A stretch of 64,000 bases of DNA. Source: Afipia sp. P52-10 (GTDB taxonomy: Bacteria > Pseudomonadota > Alphaproteobacteria > Rhizobiales > Xanthobacteraceae). Of the stretch, positions 32,611 to 41,449 are shown piece by piece. A model generated the notes under the pieces. The model had not been told where the DNA came from and searched no databases. It saw only the letters and a list, made by a program, of their open reading frames with translations. The stretch is from the NCBI RefSeq assembly GCF_000516555.1, contig NZ_AZSJ01000007.1, positions 409,066-473,065 on the forward strand. The letters run 5' to 3'. Position 1 is the stretch's first letter; each line of letters starts with the position of its first letter. The position numbers were made by a program, and so were the translations under genes.

Positions 32611-33780
32611 GTGAGCACACGACTTTCAATTATTCCGGCTGGGGCGGTCACCGACCGCAATCTTGAGCCGCGCGACCTGCAGGTGCTCTGCTTGCTCGGC
32701 CGCCATACCGATCGCGCCGGCTGGTGCGTGCGCAGCCAGGTGAAGATGGCGGCGGAGATCGCCTGCGCCCGGTCCTCGGTGCAGCGTTCGCTCGAACGGC
32801 TCGTCGATGCTGGTTGGGTGCAGAAGAAACAGCGCGGCGTGCCGGAAGGAGCGGAGCCGGGTCAGCCAAGCGCATCCTATGCCTATCGGGTGATCCTGGA
32901 TCGAGACGACTACGCCTTCACGTCGGCGACGCGGGATGATGGCGAAAGCCATGCTGAGAATGCAAATCACGATGGGGGGTGCCCACCGGTGGGCACCCCC
33001 TCCGGTGCCGAGGGTGCCCAGCCAGGTGGGCGCCCGGGTGCCCACCCTGGGCGGGCACCGGGTGCCCACGTATGCGTGGGCACCAATAACGACCCCTTAG
33101 AACGACCCCACCTTGAACGTGAGAGAGATGCGCGCGCGCGAGCCGAAAGGAAAGCGATGTTCCTTGCTGCGTTCGAGGCGCGGTGGCCGACTGCGGCCAG
33201 CGACAGCCGGCAACGCACGGCCTACGCAGCGGATGCGCTGACCGAAGACGAGGAGCGAGAGGCGCTCGAAGGCATCGGTCCGTTCATCGAACATCACAAG
33301 CGGACCGGCCGAAAGGGCTTTCCGGCGGGGGCAACCTACCTTGAGGAGAAGCGCTGGACGCTGCTCAAGCAGGCCGCAACTTCGCAGGAAGGCGGCTATC
33401 ACGCGGCGGACAGCGCGGAGGTGCGCGCGATCGGCGTGCTGCACGAGATCGCAGGAAAATCCTCGTTCTTCCACAGCGTGATCAAGCGGCCCGGCCAGCC
33501 GCAGGTCTACTACCGCATCGCTGTCGAGCCGCGGCTGCTCGCGCTTTCGACCGCGCCGCCGGCGTCCGACTGGGTGGCGCTCGACCGGCAGCAGGCTGCG
33601 GCCTGGGACGCGTACCTGCAGACGTACATGACCGTGCAGACCCGCCATCGCCTGCAGGAAGGCGCACGGGCACCCTGGGCCTGGCCGCCTCGGAAAGACG
33701 GATCGCTCTCGCCTGCGGCGCCGCCGGGCGAGATCAGCGACGACGATGCTGATGCGTTGGCCAATGAAAGGCTGCGATGA
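32611..33780 (+). CDS. Replication-initiator-like protein with winged-helix N-domain
   Basis: 389 aa, GTG start. Residues about 15-100 form a helix-turn-helix (NLEPRDLQVLCLLGRHTDRAGWCVRSQVKMAAEIACARSSVQRSLERLVDAGWV) as in phage replication proteins. A Gly/Pro/Ala-rich linker (about 122-158) is encoded by a cluster of GGTGCCCA repeats. The C-terminal part (about 165-389) is helical and not assigned. Position after the modification genes and before the late genes fits a lambda O-like role; this is inferred. Confidence 0.65.
   Translation: MSTRLSIIPAGAVTDRNLEPRDLQVLCLLGRHTDRAGWCVRSQVKMAAEIACARSSVQRSLERLVDAGWVQKKQRGVPEGAEPGQPSASYAYRVILDRDDYAFTSATRDDGESHAENANHDGGCPPVGTPSGAEGAQPGGRPGAHPGRAPGAHVCVGTNNDPLERPHLERERDARARAERKAMFLAAFEARWPTAASDSRQRTAYAADALTEDEEREALEGIGPFIEHHKRTGRKGFPAGATYLEEKRWTLLKQAATSQEGGYHAADSAEVRAIGVLHEIAGKSSFFHSVIKRPGQPQVYYRIAVEPRLLALSTAPPASDWVALDRQQAAAWDAYLQTYMTVQTRHRLQEGARAPWAWPPRKDGSLSPAAPPGEISDDDADALANERLR
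32975..33084. repeat. Iteron-like cluster and palindromes inside the replication gene (candidate origin)
   Basis: GGTGCCCA occurs exactly at 32978, 33013, 33037 and 33061, and its complement TGGGCACC at 32990 and 33077, with near copies at 33004, 33027 and 33052. A perfect 26-bp palindrome spans 32975-33000, and a 10-bp stem with a 4-nt loop spans 33061-33084. The layout resembles phage origins embedded in their initiator gene. Confidence 0.6.
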
Positions 33781-34367
33781 CGATGGTGCTGAAGATTGGG
33801 GACTTCGTTGACTTCGTCGATTGTGCCGGCGACGTGCTTGCGATGCCGGTGCCGCACCGCTGGTACCTCTTGCGGACGCATCCGAACAAGGAATTCGTGG
33901 TGTTCGGCGGGCTCTTTCGACGCGGCTTCACGGCCTATGTGCCGAGCTTCCAGGCGTCACGGCCGACCGGTCGGATGGAAAACGGCAAGCGGCACATGCG
34001 CACGCTGACGCGGCCGGTGTTCCCAGGCATCGTATTCGTGCCGGATTTCGACGCCAATCTCGACGCGCTGCGACTTGTCGACGGCGTGGTCGGCTTCGTC
34101 AAGTTCGGCGAGGAGCGGGCTTCGATGTCGGTCGGAATGATGGCCGACGTGCGCCGCCTCGAAACGTTCATGAACCTGCCGCCGAAAGCGCAGAAGGGCT
34201 GGGCGCCGACGATTGGTTCGCTCGTTCGGGTGACCGTCGCTCACAACGTATCGTTGACCGGGCGGATCGAGAGGCTTGACGGACAGGGCCGACTCAGAGT
34301 GTTGATCGACGCCATGAAGCGCGAGATCGCGGTGACTGCTACCGTCGATCAGGTCGAACCAGCATAG
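33777..34367 (+). CDS. NusG-like transcription factor, candidate phage antiterminator
   Basis: 196 aa. HRWYLLRTHPNKEFVVFGGLFRRGFTAYVPSF begins an NGN domain and RPVFPGIVFV...VDGVVGFVKFGEE completes it; IGSLVRVTVAHNVSLTGRIERLDGQGRLRVLID is a KOW-like segment. The start overlaps the replication gene stop (ATGA). Encoded as the last early gene before a terminator at 34467 and the late operon, it may let RNA polymerase read through, as Q proteins do. Confidence 0.8.
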   Translation: MTMVLKIGDFVDFVDCAGDVLAMPVPHRWYLLRTHPNKEFVVFGGLFRRGFTAYVPSFQASRPTGRMENGKRHMRTLTRPVFPGIVFVPDFDANLDALRLVDGVVGFVKFGEERASMSVGMMADVRRLETFMNLPPKAQKGWAPTIGSLVRVTVAHNVSLTGRIERLDGQGRLRVLIDAMKREIAVTATVDQVEPA

Positions 34368-34466
34368 CCGCGTGGCGGTGACGATGGTTCGGCGGCAGGG
34401 CTAAAGCCCGGCGGCGCAGGTGGTCAGCCCTTCGTGGCGACTGCCCCGCGCAGAGCGTTGACCAGC

Positions 34467-34497
34467 AGCCCCGGCATCGTCCGGGGCTTTGTTGTTT
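34467..34497 (+). terminator. Intrinsic terminator between early and late genes
   Basis: AGCCCCGG and CCGGGGCT (8 bp, 34467-34474 and 34481-34488) enclose a 6-nt loop and are followed by TTGTTGTTT. The 245 bases 34368-34612 hold no convincing gene; this hairpin is their main feature. Confidence 0.75.
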
Positions 34498-34612
34498 CAG
34501 GACATAGGTTGCGCGGCCACAACCGTCGGCGTGGCCGCTGCCCTCCTTGGGCGTTTCCTCCCTAGACTAGAGGCCGCAGGTGCGAGAGCGCTTGCGGCCT
34601 TCTTTCTGTAGG

Positions 34613-34885
34613 ATGAGCGCACCTTGGAAACGCTGGTACAAGACGGCGCGCTGGGCTGCGCTTCGGCTTCGCATCTTCCTCCGCGATCACTTCACATGTG
34701 CCGCATGCGGGCGCGTCGAGGGGAACACCGCGCTGCTGGTCTGCGATCATCGAAAGCCACATCGTGGTGACGAGCGATTGTTCTGGGATGAGGCCAACCT
34801 GCAGACGCTCTGCCAGAGCTGTCATAACGGACTGAAGCAGCGACAAGAGCAGAGCAGCCTGCATCAGCGCGGAGTCTGGCACTGA
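34613..34885 (+). CDS. HNH endonuclease
   Basis: 90 aa: CAACG knuckle (Cys29, Cys32), catalytic DH (45-46) in VCDHRKPHRGD, Asn62 and CQSCHNGLK (Cys67, Cys70). Phage HNH proteins next to the terminase genes assist DNA packaging cleavage in cos phages, as with HK97 gp74. A GTG at 34580 is an alternative start with a better ribosome site. Confidence 0.92.
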   Translation: MSAPWKRWYKTARWAALRLRIFLRDHFTCAACGRVEGNTALLVCDHRKPHRGDERLFWDEANLQTLCQSCHNGLKQRQEQSSLHQRGVWH

Positions 34886-34970
34886 TCAACTCCAGGGGGG
34901 AGGGCGGGTCAAAAGTCCACGAAACCGCGCGCGTCCGGACCGGCCTAGGGCTCATTCAGAGGTTTTTTTC

Positions 34971-35453
34971 TTGGCAGACAGAATTTTCGACCTGTTCGGC
35001 GATGAGCTGCCGGCTAATTGGGGCCAACGCGGCAGACCCGAGCACGTCGCTTCACAGCAAAACCGTAACAGAGTCAGTCTGTTGGTTGCGCTCGGCTGGA
35101 GCAATGCGCGGATTGCTGCAGCGTTGTTCATCACGCAACCGACACTTCGTAAGCATTATTTTTCAGAGCTTAAGTATCGCGAGGTTGCGCGCGATCGGCT
35201 GATCCTGAACCTCGGCATGAAGCTGTGGGAGCAGGTTCGGGACGGCAATGTCGGCGCGATGAAGGAGTTCCAGAAGTATCTGGAGCGTAACGACCTGATG
35301 ACATTCGGGCAGACTGCGCCGCCGTCGCAACCCGACAAGCCTGTCAAGGAACAGAAGCTCGGAAAGAAGGAGGCAGCCAAGGTTGCCGCGCACCAGCCTG
35401 ATACCGGCTCGACGCTCGGTCAGCTTATGGCACATCGTCAGCAGGTGAACTGA
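34971..35453 (+). CDS. terS: Terminase small subunit
   Basis: 160 aa. The N-terminal part has a helix-turn-helix (VSLLVALGWSNARIAAALFITQPTLRKHYF) for packaging-site recognition, then a helical oligomerisation region and a Lys/Ala-rich tail. Its place before TerL supports the call. The start is TTG at 34971, eight bases after AGAGG. Confidence 0.85.
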   Translation: MADRIFDLFGDELPANWGQRGRPEHVASQQNRNRVSLLVALGWSNARIAAALFITQPTLRKHYFSELKYREVARDRLILNLGMKLWEQVRDGNVGAMKEFQKYLERNDLMTFGQTAPPSQPDKPVKEQKLGKKEAAKVAAHQPDTGSTLGQLMAHRQQVN

Positions 35454-35460
35454 GTCCGTG

Positions 35461-37149
35461 ATGTGGGACCTGAGCTGTCCAGATTGGGCGGATCGGCTAC
35501 GGGTCGGACAGCCGATTATTCCGACATTGCCGCTGATCAACTCTGAGGCCGATCTGGCGCTGCGGATCTTCGACGAGTTGCAGCTACCGGACGTGCCTGG
35601 CACGCCGAAGATGCGCGACGCCTGCGGCGATTGGTTTCGGATGATCGTTCGTGTCGCGTTCGGGTCGTGGGACCCGGCCGCCAAGGTTCGCTTCATTCGC
35701 GATATTCTTGCGATGCTGCCCAAGGGACAGTCCAAGACGACTTACTGTGCGGCTCTGCTGCTTGTCGCCTTACTGATGAACCGGAGACCGCGCGCCGAAG
35801 CGTTGTTCATCGGGCCAACGCAGGCGATATCGGACAACGCCTATGACAAGGCGGTCGGCATGATCGAGTGCTCGCGCGACCTGAAGCGCCGCTTCCGGAC
35901 GCGGGATCATATCAAGACGATAGTCGATCTCACGACGGAAACAGAGCTGAAGGTCAAGACGTTCGATACGAACATCCTGACTGGCACCATTCTGATCATC
36001 GCGCTGCTCGATGAGCTTCATCTGCTTGGCCGGAACGTGAACACGACGAAGGTCCTGCGTCAGGTGCGTGGCGGCCTGGAGAAGACGCCCGAGGGTTTGC
36101 TGATTATGACGACGACGCAGAGCGATGAAGCTCCAGCCGGCGCGTTCAAGGATGAGCTGAAGTTCGCCCGCAAGATGCGGGACGGAGCTTTCCGGGGAAA
36201 GCTCGTGCGGCCAATGCTGCCGATCTTGTACGAGTTTCCGCCGGAGATCGCATCAACGCCGGTCAAGTGGCAGGACCCTGATAACTGGGGCATGGTGATG
36301 CCGAACCTTGGCCGATCGGTACATCTGCAGAGCCTCGTCGCTGATTGGCACTCGGAGCGTGAGAAGGGTGACCATGCCGTGAAGGTGTGGGCGTCCCAGC
36401 ACCTGAATATCGAAATCGGCGTCGGTCTCGCGGACGATGGCTGGCGCGGCGCCGACTATTGGGATGAGCGCGCGGATACCACTCTGACGCTTGATGAGTT
36501 GATCCGGCGTTCGGAGGTCGCGACCGTCGGTGTGGATGGCGGCGGCCTGGATGATCTGTTCGGCCTCTGCGTCATCGGGCGCGAGAAGGGGACGCGTCGC
36601 TGGTTGGTCTGGAGCCATGCATATGCGCATCCGAAAGTCATGGAGGTCCGCAAGGATATCGCGGCGCGGCTGAAGGACTTTGAGAAGGAGGGTTCGCTGA
36701 CGTTCTGCGAGGTCTCCGAGTATGTGCGCAAGATCGCGGACATCGTCATGCGATTGTTCGAGGCCGGATTGCTGCCGAAGAAGGATGCGGTCGGCTTCGA
36801 CCCGAACAATATCGCCGCATTCATCGATGAATTGGCCTCTCGTGGCGTCGCCGGTGAGATGTTGCGCCGTCTTCTGCAAGGGCCGGCGCTCTCTCCGGCG
36901 CTCTGGGGTCTTGAGCACAAGCTCAGCGATGACACGCTGTCGCACTCCGGGCTTGAGCTGATGCAGTGGGTCGTCGGCAACGTGAAGGTCGAGGTCAAAG
37001 GTAACGGCAACATGGCGACCAAGCAGGCTGCCGGCCGGGCGAAGATCGATCCATTTATCGCGATGCTCTGTGCCGCGATCCTCATGAGCTGGAATCCGAC
37101 AGCGGTCGGGCTCACCGTGTACGGGCAGCGCGGCATACTGATGGTGTGA
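35461..37149 (+). CDS. terL: Terminase large subunit (packaging ATPase/nuclease)
   Basis: 562 aa. Walker A-like LPKGQSKTT (about 86-94), Walker B-like IIALLDELH, then a nuclease domain with acidic residues (GVDGGGLDDLFGLCVIG, VGFDPNNIAAFIDEL). HK97-type Terminase_1 layout and length. ATG 35461 is preceded in frame by GTG at 35458. It is followed by the portal after three bases. Confidence 0.95.
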   Translation: MWDLSCPDWADRLRVGQPIIPTLPLINSEADLALRIFDELQLPDVPGTPKMRDACGDWFRMIVRVAFGSWDPAAKVRFIRDILAMLPKGQSKTTYCAALLLVALLMNRRPRAEALFIGPTQAISDNAYDKAVGMIECSRDLKRRFRTRDHIKTIVDLTTETELKVKTFDTNILTGTILIIALLDELHLLGRNVNTTKVLRQVRGGLEKTPEGLLIMTTTQSDEAPAGAFKDELKFARKMRDGAFRGKLVRPMLPILYEFPPEIASTPVKWQDPDNWGMVMPNLGRSVHLQSLVADWHSEREKGDHAVKVWASQHLNIEIGVGLADDGWRGADYWDERADTTLTLDELIRRSEVATVGVDGGGLDDLFGLCVIGREKGTRRWLVWSHAYAHPKVMEVRKDIAARLKDFEKEGSLTFCEVSEYVRKIADIVMRLFEAGLLPKKDAVGFDPNNIAAFIDELASRGVAGEMLRRLLQGPALSPALWGLEHKLSDDTLSHSGLELMQWVVGNVKVEVKGNGNMATKQAAGRAKIDPFIAMLCAAILMSWNPTAVGLTVYGQRGILMV

Positions 37150-37152
37150 TGG

Positions 37153-38409
37153 ATGAAACTGCTCGATTGGTTCCGTCGCCCCGTCAATGCGTCGCATGCC
37201 GTGCGCGCGATGGCCGGTGACTCGGCAGAGTTCTACGGCTTCGATGATCCGCGATTCTTGGAGTTCATTCGGCGCGGCGGGTCGGGGATGACCGAGGCCG
37301 GCATTGCCATCACGCCAAAAACCGCCCTGAAGAACCCAACCGTTCTTCGGTGTGTTTCGCTTCATGCGTTCTCGCTCGGCATGCTTCCGCTGCACCTCCT
37401 GAACCGGAGAACTGGCGAGAAGGCAGTGGATCATCCACTCTTTCGCATTCTGCATCGTCGTCCGAACGCCTGGCAGACGGCGTTTGAGTTCAAGTCATTG
37501 ATGCAGCAGCGCGTGCTCGGCGCGAGCGATGATGGATCGCGCGGCGACGCTTTTGCGTTGATCGTGCGAAGCGGCGACCGGGTCCTTCAACTCGTGCCGC
37601 TTCCGACCAGTCTTGTGCGCCCGCGCCAGAAGAATGACTGGTCGTTGGAGTATGTTTTCCAGCGTCCGGAAGGTGGCGAGGTTGTCCTCCAGCAGCGCGA
37701 TATCTTTCATCTGCGCTGTGGCTTGTCCGAAGACGGGATCTCCGGCCTGTCGATGGTCAAGCAGGCGGCGGAGGCAATCGCCCTGGCCATCCAGACTGAG
37801 AAGGCGGCGGCGCGCCTGTTTCGGAACGGAATGCTAGTCGGCGGCGCGCTCTCGCATCCGCAGAAGCTGTCGCCTGAAGCGTATGAGCGGCTCAAATCCA
37901 GCATGGAAGAGCGGCTGAGCGGGGCCGACAACGCTCACAAGTGGATGATCCTCGAGGAGGGGATGGCACCGACCCAGTTCTCACAGACGGGTCGGGACAG
38001 TCAGCACCTCGAGCAGCGCAAATATCAGAACGAAGAAATCTCGCGCCCGTTCGGCGTGCCGCGGCCCTTACTGAACGTTGATGATACGTCGTGGGGGTCC
38101 GGAATCGATGTGCTGGGCCAATTCTTCGTGCGGTTCGGCCTCAATCCCTGGTTCGAAGCGTGGCAGCAAGCCATTGAGCGATGCCTGCTGACCGATCGGG
38201 AGGTCGATCTGTATGAGGCCAAGATCAATGCAGGCGCACTGCTGCGTGGCTCAATGAAAGATCAGGCTGAGTTCTTTGCGAAGGGACTCGGCGCCGGCGG
38301 CCACCAGCCGTTCTTGCACCCAGACGAAGCGCGCGAATGGCTTGACCTGCCGCGGCGTGACGATCTCCCGAAGCCAATGGGACAGAAGGATCAGAGCAAT
38401 GAGCCTTAG
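37153..38409 (+). CDS. Phage portal protein, HK97 family
   Basis: 418 aa dodecameric portal at the head vertex. Family segments visible: ALKNPTVLRCVSLHAFSLGMLPLHLL, DAFALIVRSGDRVLQLVPLPTSLV, HLRCGLSEDGISGLSMVKQAAEAIALAIQTEKAAARLFRNG, ISRPFGVPRPLLNVDDTSWGSGIDVLGQFFVRF. Its end overlaps the protease start by 11 bases. Confidence 0.95.
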   Translation: MKLLDWFRRPVNASHAVRAMAGDSAEFYGFDDPRFLEFIRRGGSGMTEAGIAITPKTALKNPTVLRCVSLHAFSLGMLPLHLLNRRTGEKAVDHPLFRILHRRPNAWQTAFEFKSLMQQRVLGASDDGSRGDAFALIVRSGDRVLQLVPLPTSLVRPRQKNDWSLEYVFQRPEGGEVVLQQRDIFHLRCGLSEDGISGLSMVKQAAEAIALAIQTEKAAARLFRNGMLVGGALSHPQKLSPEAYERLKSSMEERLSGADNAHKWMILEEGMAPTQFSQTGRDSQHLEQRKYQNEEISRPFGVPRPLLNVDDTSWGSGIDVLGQFFVRFGLNPWFEAWQQAIERCLLTDREVDLYEAKINAGALLRGSMKDQAEFFAKGLGAGGHQPFLHPDEAREWLDLPRRDDLPKPMGQKDQSNEP

Positions 38410-39253
38410 AAAACTTCCCGAAGTCCGGGCCTTTCAGAAGCCCGATTGGCTGAACTTCGAGGCGCCGGATCAGAATGTCGACGCATTCGATCCGTCCGTT
38501 GTTTCCGCTGCAGAGAATGACTCGGCCGAGATTTCGATCTACGGCCAGATCGGCATCGATCCGATCACCGGCGGTGATAATTCGGAACGCCGCATCGCCG
38601 CCGCACTTCGCTCGATAGGCAAGCGGGATATCACCGTTAGCATCAATTCGCCGGGCGGAAATTTCTTCTCTGGCCTCTCGATCTACAACTTGTTGCGCGC
38701 GCATCCCGCCAAGGTGACTGTCAACGTCATCGGCATGGCGGGCTCCGCGGCGTCGGTGATCGTGATGGCAGGCGACAGAATCCTGATGGCAGACGGCTCG
38801 TTCATTATGGTCCATAACGCGTCTGCGGTTGTCATCGGAAACAAGTTCGACGCAAAGGATGCGGCCGAGCTGCTTGCCGAAGTCGACGACGCGATGGCGC
38901 AGATTTACGCGGCCCGTGCCGGCGTCGAACCGAAAGTAGCGGCAGCGTGGATGGATCGCCGCCGCGGCGATGGAACGATGTTCAATGCGGCGTCGGCGAT
39001 TGAGAGCGGGCTCGCCGATGAGCGCCTTGCTGCCGATGCAGTCAAGGTGAACGCTGATGTCGCAAAGAGTGTGCCGCGCGAACGCATCCTGGAAAATGCG
39101 CTCGTCGCGGCGGCGAATATGTCTCCGCAGGACGCCAAGGCGTTCATTGCGGACATCAAATCCGGTACGCGCGATGCTCCGGTCAACGTCACGCGAGATG
39201 CTGACGAAGTGAGGGCTGCCCTGCTGCAGCTGATGTCAACAATTCGGTCATAA
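38399..39253 (+). CDS. Head maturation protease, ClpP-like
   Basis: 284 aa serine protease that trims capsid and scaffold. ClpP fold: SINSPGGNFFSGLSIYNLLR, catalytic Ser116 in GMAGSAAS, His139 in MVHNAS. The C-terminal part after residue 200 probably acts as scaffold. Placed between portal and capsid as usual. Confidence 0.93.
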   Translation: MSLRKLPEVRAFQKPDWLNFEAPDQNVDAFDPSVVSAAENDSAEISIYGQIGIDPITGGDNSERRIAAALRSIGKRDITVSINSPGGNFFSGLSIYNLLRAHPAKVTVNVIGMAGSAASVIVMAGDRILMADGSFIMVHNASAVVIGNKFDAKDAAELLAEVDDAMAQIYAARAGVEPKVAAAWMDRRRGDGTMFNAASAIESGLADERLAADAVKVNADVAKSVPRERILENALVAAANMSPQDAKAFIADIKSGTRDAPVNVTRDADEVRAALLQLMSTIRS

Positions 39254-39270
39254 CCGAGAGGATTCAATCA

Positions 39271-40509
39271 ATGACCAAGCATGTCTCGACCCGCGCGCTG
39301 ATGCGTGGGGCTGTCACCGTTCGTGCCGATGCGAGCGACGTCAAGTCGCTGATCACCGCGCTGAACAAGGACTGGGAAGCCTTCAAGGCCACGATGGCCG
39401 ACAAGGACAAGGAGCTTCTGAAGAAGTTCGACGACGTCGTCACGACCGATAAGCTTGAGAAGATCAATTCCAGCGTCGGCGAGCTGCAAAAGGCGATCGA
39501 CGATGCCAATGCGAAGATCGCCGCGATGTCGGTCGGCGCCGGCGGCAAGGGCGAGGTGAAGGACAAGGAGTACACGGACGCGTTCCGCGCTCACTTCCGC
39601 AAGGGCGACATCCAGGCGGCGCTGAACAAGGGTGCGGATGCGGAGGGCGGCTATCTCGCGCCGATCGAATGGGATCGCACCATCACCGACAAGCTGGTGC
39701 AGGTCTCGCCGATGCGACAGATCGCGTCGGTCCAGAACATCTCGACCGCTGGTTTCACCAAGCTGTTCAACTTGCGCGGCACTTCGTCCGGGTGGGTTGG
39801 CGAGACCGCGGCGCGGCCGCAGACTAACACGCCGCAGTTCGGTTCGATGACGTTCACGCCCGGCGAGATCTACGCCAACCCGGCTGCCACCCAGGCGATG
39901 CTGGACGACGCGGAGATCAACCTCGAGGCTTGGCTGGCTTCAGAGGTCGAAACCGAATTCGCCTACCAGGAGGGCTTGGCGTTCATCTCGGGCGACGGCA
40001 CCAACAAGCCGCGCGGGCTGCTGACGTTCGTCACCGGCGGCTCCGCGGCGGCCGTCAATCCGCTCGGCGCCATCCAGCTCAAGACCGCAGCGTCGGCGAC
40101 GGCAGTCACATCTGATGAGTTGCTGGACCTCGTCTATATGCTGCCGTCGGCGTTCACGCAGGATGCGCGGTGGATCATGAACCGGTCCGTGCTGGGTATC
40201 GTTCGGAAGCTGAAGGATGGTCAGGATAACTACCTGTGGCAGCCGTCCTACGTCGCAGGCCAGCCGTCGCAGATCGCCGGCTATCCGGTGACCGAGATGC
40301 CCGGCATGCCGAACATGGCGGCGAGCGCGTTGCCGATTGCGTTCGGTGATTTCCGGCGCGGCTATCTGATCGTCGATCGCGTCGGCGTCCGTGTTCTTCG
40401 CGATCCGTACTCCAACAAGCCGTATGTGCATTTCTACACGACCAAGCGCGTCGGCGGTGGAGTCCAGAATCCGGAGACGATCAAAGCACTGAAGATGGCG
40501 GCTTCCTGA
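39271..40509 (+). CDS. Major capsid protein, HK97 fold
   Basis: 412 aa. The N-terminal 100-115 residues are a charged coiled-coil delta domain (DKDKELLKKFDDVVTTDKLEKINSSVGELQKAIDDANAKI). The HK97 body follows: GGYLAPIEWDRTITDKLVQVSPMRQIASV, PQFGSMTFTPGEIYANPAATQAMLDDAEINLEAWLASEVETEFAYQEGLAFISGDG, GYPVTEMPGMPNM. Very typical of the family. Confidence 0.97.
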   Translation: MTKHVSTRALMRGAVTVRADASDVKSLITALNKDWEAFKATMADKDKELLKKFDDVVTTDKLEKINSSVGELQKAIDDANAKIAAMSVGAGGKGEVKDKEYTDAFRAHFRKGDIQAALNKGADAEGGYLAPIEWDRTITDKLVQVSPMRQIASVQNISTAGFTKLFNLRGTSSGWVGETAARPQTNTPQFGSMTFTPGEIYANPAATQAMLDDAEINLEAWLASEVETEFAYQEGLAFISGDGTNKPRGLLTFVTGGSAAAVNPLGAIQLKTAASATAVTSDELLDLVYMLPSAFTQDARWIMNRSVLGIVRKLKDGQDNYLWQPSYVAGQPSQIAGYPVTEMPGMPNMAASALPIAFGDFRRGYLIVDRVGVRVLRDPYSNKPYVHFYTTKRVGGGVQNPETIKALKMAAS

Positions 40510-40587
40510 TCGCTTTCTCGATCGACGCGGGCGGGCGATAGTGGCCCGCCCGTGGGCTTTCCTCCAAGGGTTGAAGGAGATTTGTGC

Positions 40588-40812
40588 ATGTCCAAGAACA
40601 AGGCGCCGGTGCCTGCTACCGTTTCATCCGGCCAGTCACAGCAACAGGTCGAGGCGGCGGCCAATGCGGCGGAGCCGGCGGCCGACGGCAACCTGGTTAC
40701 GCCTGCCGATCCGAAGAAGCCGGAGGTCGACTCGGCTCAAGAGTTCAGCCACGAGCAGCTGACGGCGTTCGGCCTCGATCCGGCGCCGTACGGCTTTGTG
40801 ACGAGAAGCTAA
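40588..40812 (+). CDS. Small late protein of unknown function
   Basis: 74 aa starting MSKNKAPVPATVSS with AAGGAGA upstream; Ala/Pro-rich and probably disordered, ending FGLDPAPYGFVTRS. Its place between capsid and connector suggests a head-associated or chaperone role, unproven. Confidence 0.7.
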   Translation: MSKNKAPVPATVSSGQSQQQVEAAANAAEPAADGNLVTPADPKKPEVDSAQEFSHEQLTAFGLDPAPYGFVTRS

Positions 40813-40819
40813 ACCTGCG

Positions 40820-41449
40820 ATGCGTCTGGAACTCACAACGCCACCCACGGCCGAGCCGCTGTCCGTCGCGGAGGTGCGACAGTGGCTTGGCATCGGATCG
40901 GATGTCGCCGATGCCGTCGTCGCGGCCTATATCCGGGCCGCGACGATGCAGATCGACGCGTGGTCTGGCTTCCTCGGGCGGGCGTTGATCGAGCAGACCT
41001 GGACGCTGTACCTGCCTTGCTTCGCGCGCCACCTGCCGCTGCCAATTCCGCCCGCCCGCTCGATCGAAAGCATCAAGTATGTCGATCCGGAGGGCGTCGA
41101 GCAGACACTCGACCCCGAGCGATACACGTTGCTGCCTGGCGCTCCTGAAACGGTCATCGCGGCCTATGGTCAATCCTGGCCAGCGCATCGTCTGCAGCCT
41201 GACGCCGTGCGTATTGCGTTTGTTTGTGGTTACGGCCCGGATGGCTCCGCAGTCCCCGAGAACATACGAATGGCAATCTGCCTGCAGGTCTCGGCGCTTC
41301 GATCGCTCAGCGAGAGAAACCTGTTCCTGAGCGAGGATACGGTCGAGGGCATCGGCACGCAGCGTTTCGTGGTCAGCGCAGCGGCCGGAAACGCCTTGAG
41401 CTCAGCCGCTCAGGCGCTGCTTGAACCATATCGTGTGATCCGCGTATGA
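40820..41449 (+). CDS. Head-tail connector, phiE125 gp8-like
   Basis: 209 aa. LTTPPTAEPLSVAEVRQWLGI..., DAVVAAYIRAATMQIDAWSGFLGRALIEQTWTLYLPCF and the C-terminal part (IRMAICLQVSALRSLSERNLF) match the gp6/gp8 adaptor family. Its stop overlaps the next start by ATGA. Confidence 0.85.
   Translation: MRLELTTPPTAEPLSVAEVRQWLGIGSDVADAVVAAYIRAATMQIDAWSGFLGRALIEQTWTLYLPCFARHLPLPIPPARSIESIKYVDPEGVEQTLDPERYTLLPGAPETVIAAYGQSWPAHRLQPDAVRIAFVCGYGPDGSAVPENIRMAICLQVSALRSLSERNLFLSEDTVEGIGTQRFVVSAAAGNALSSAAQALLEPYRVIRV

Noticed and set aside
32975-33084. CRISPR-like reading of the repeat cluster
   Set aside because: Repeats are 8 bases, unevenly spaced and in both orientations inside a coding linker; no array-like spacers. 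No CRISPR array was seen anywhere in the window.
36253-37455. Long minus-strand open frame of 400 codons
   Set aside because: Antisense to terL and the start of the portal gene; no recognisable motifs.
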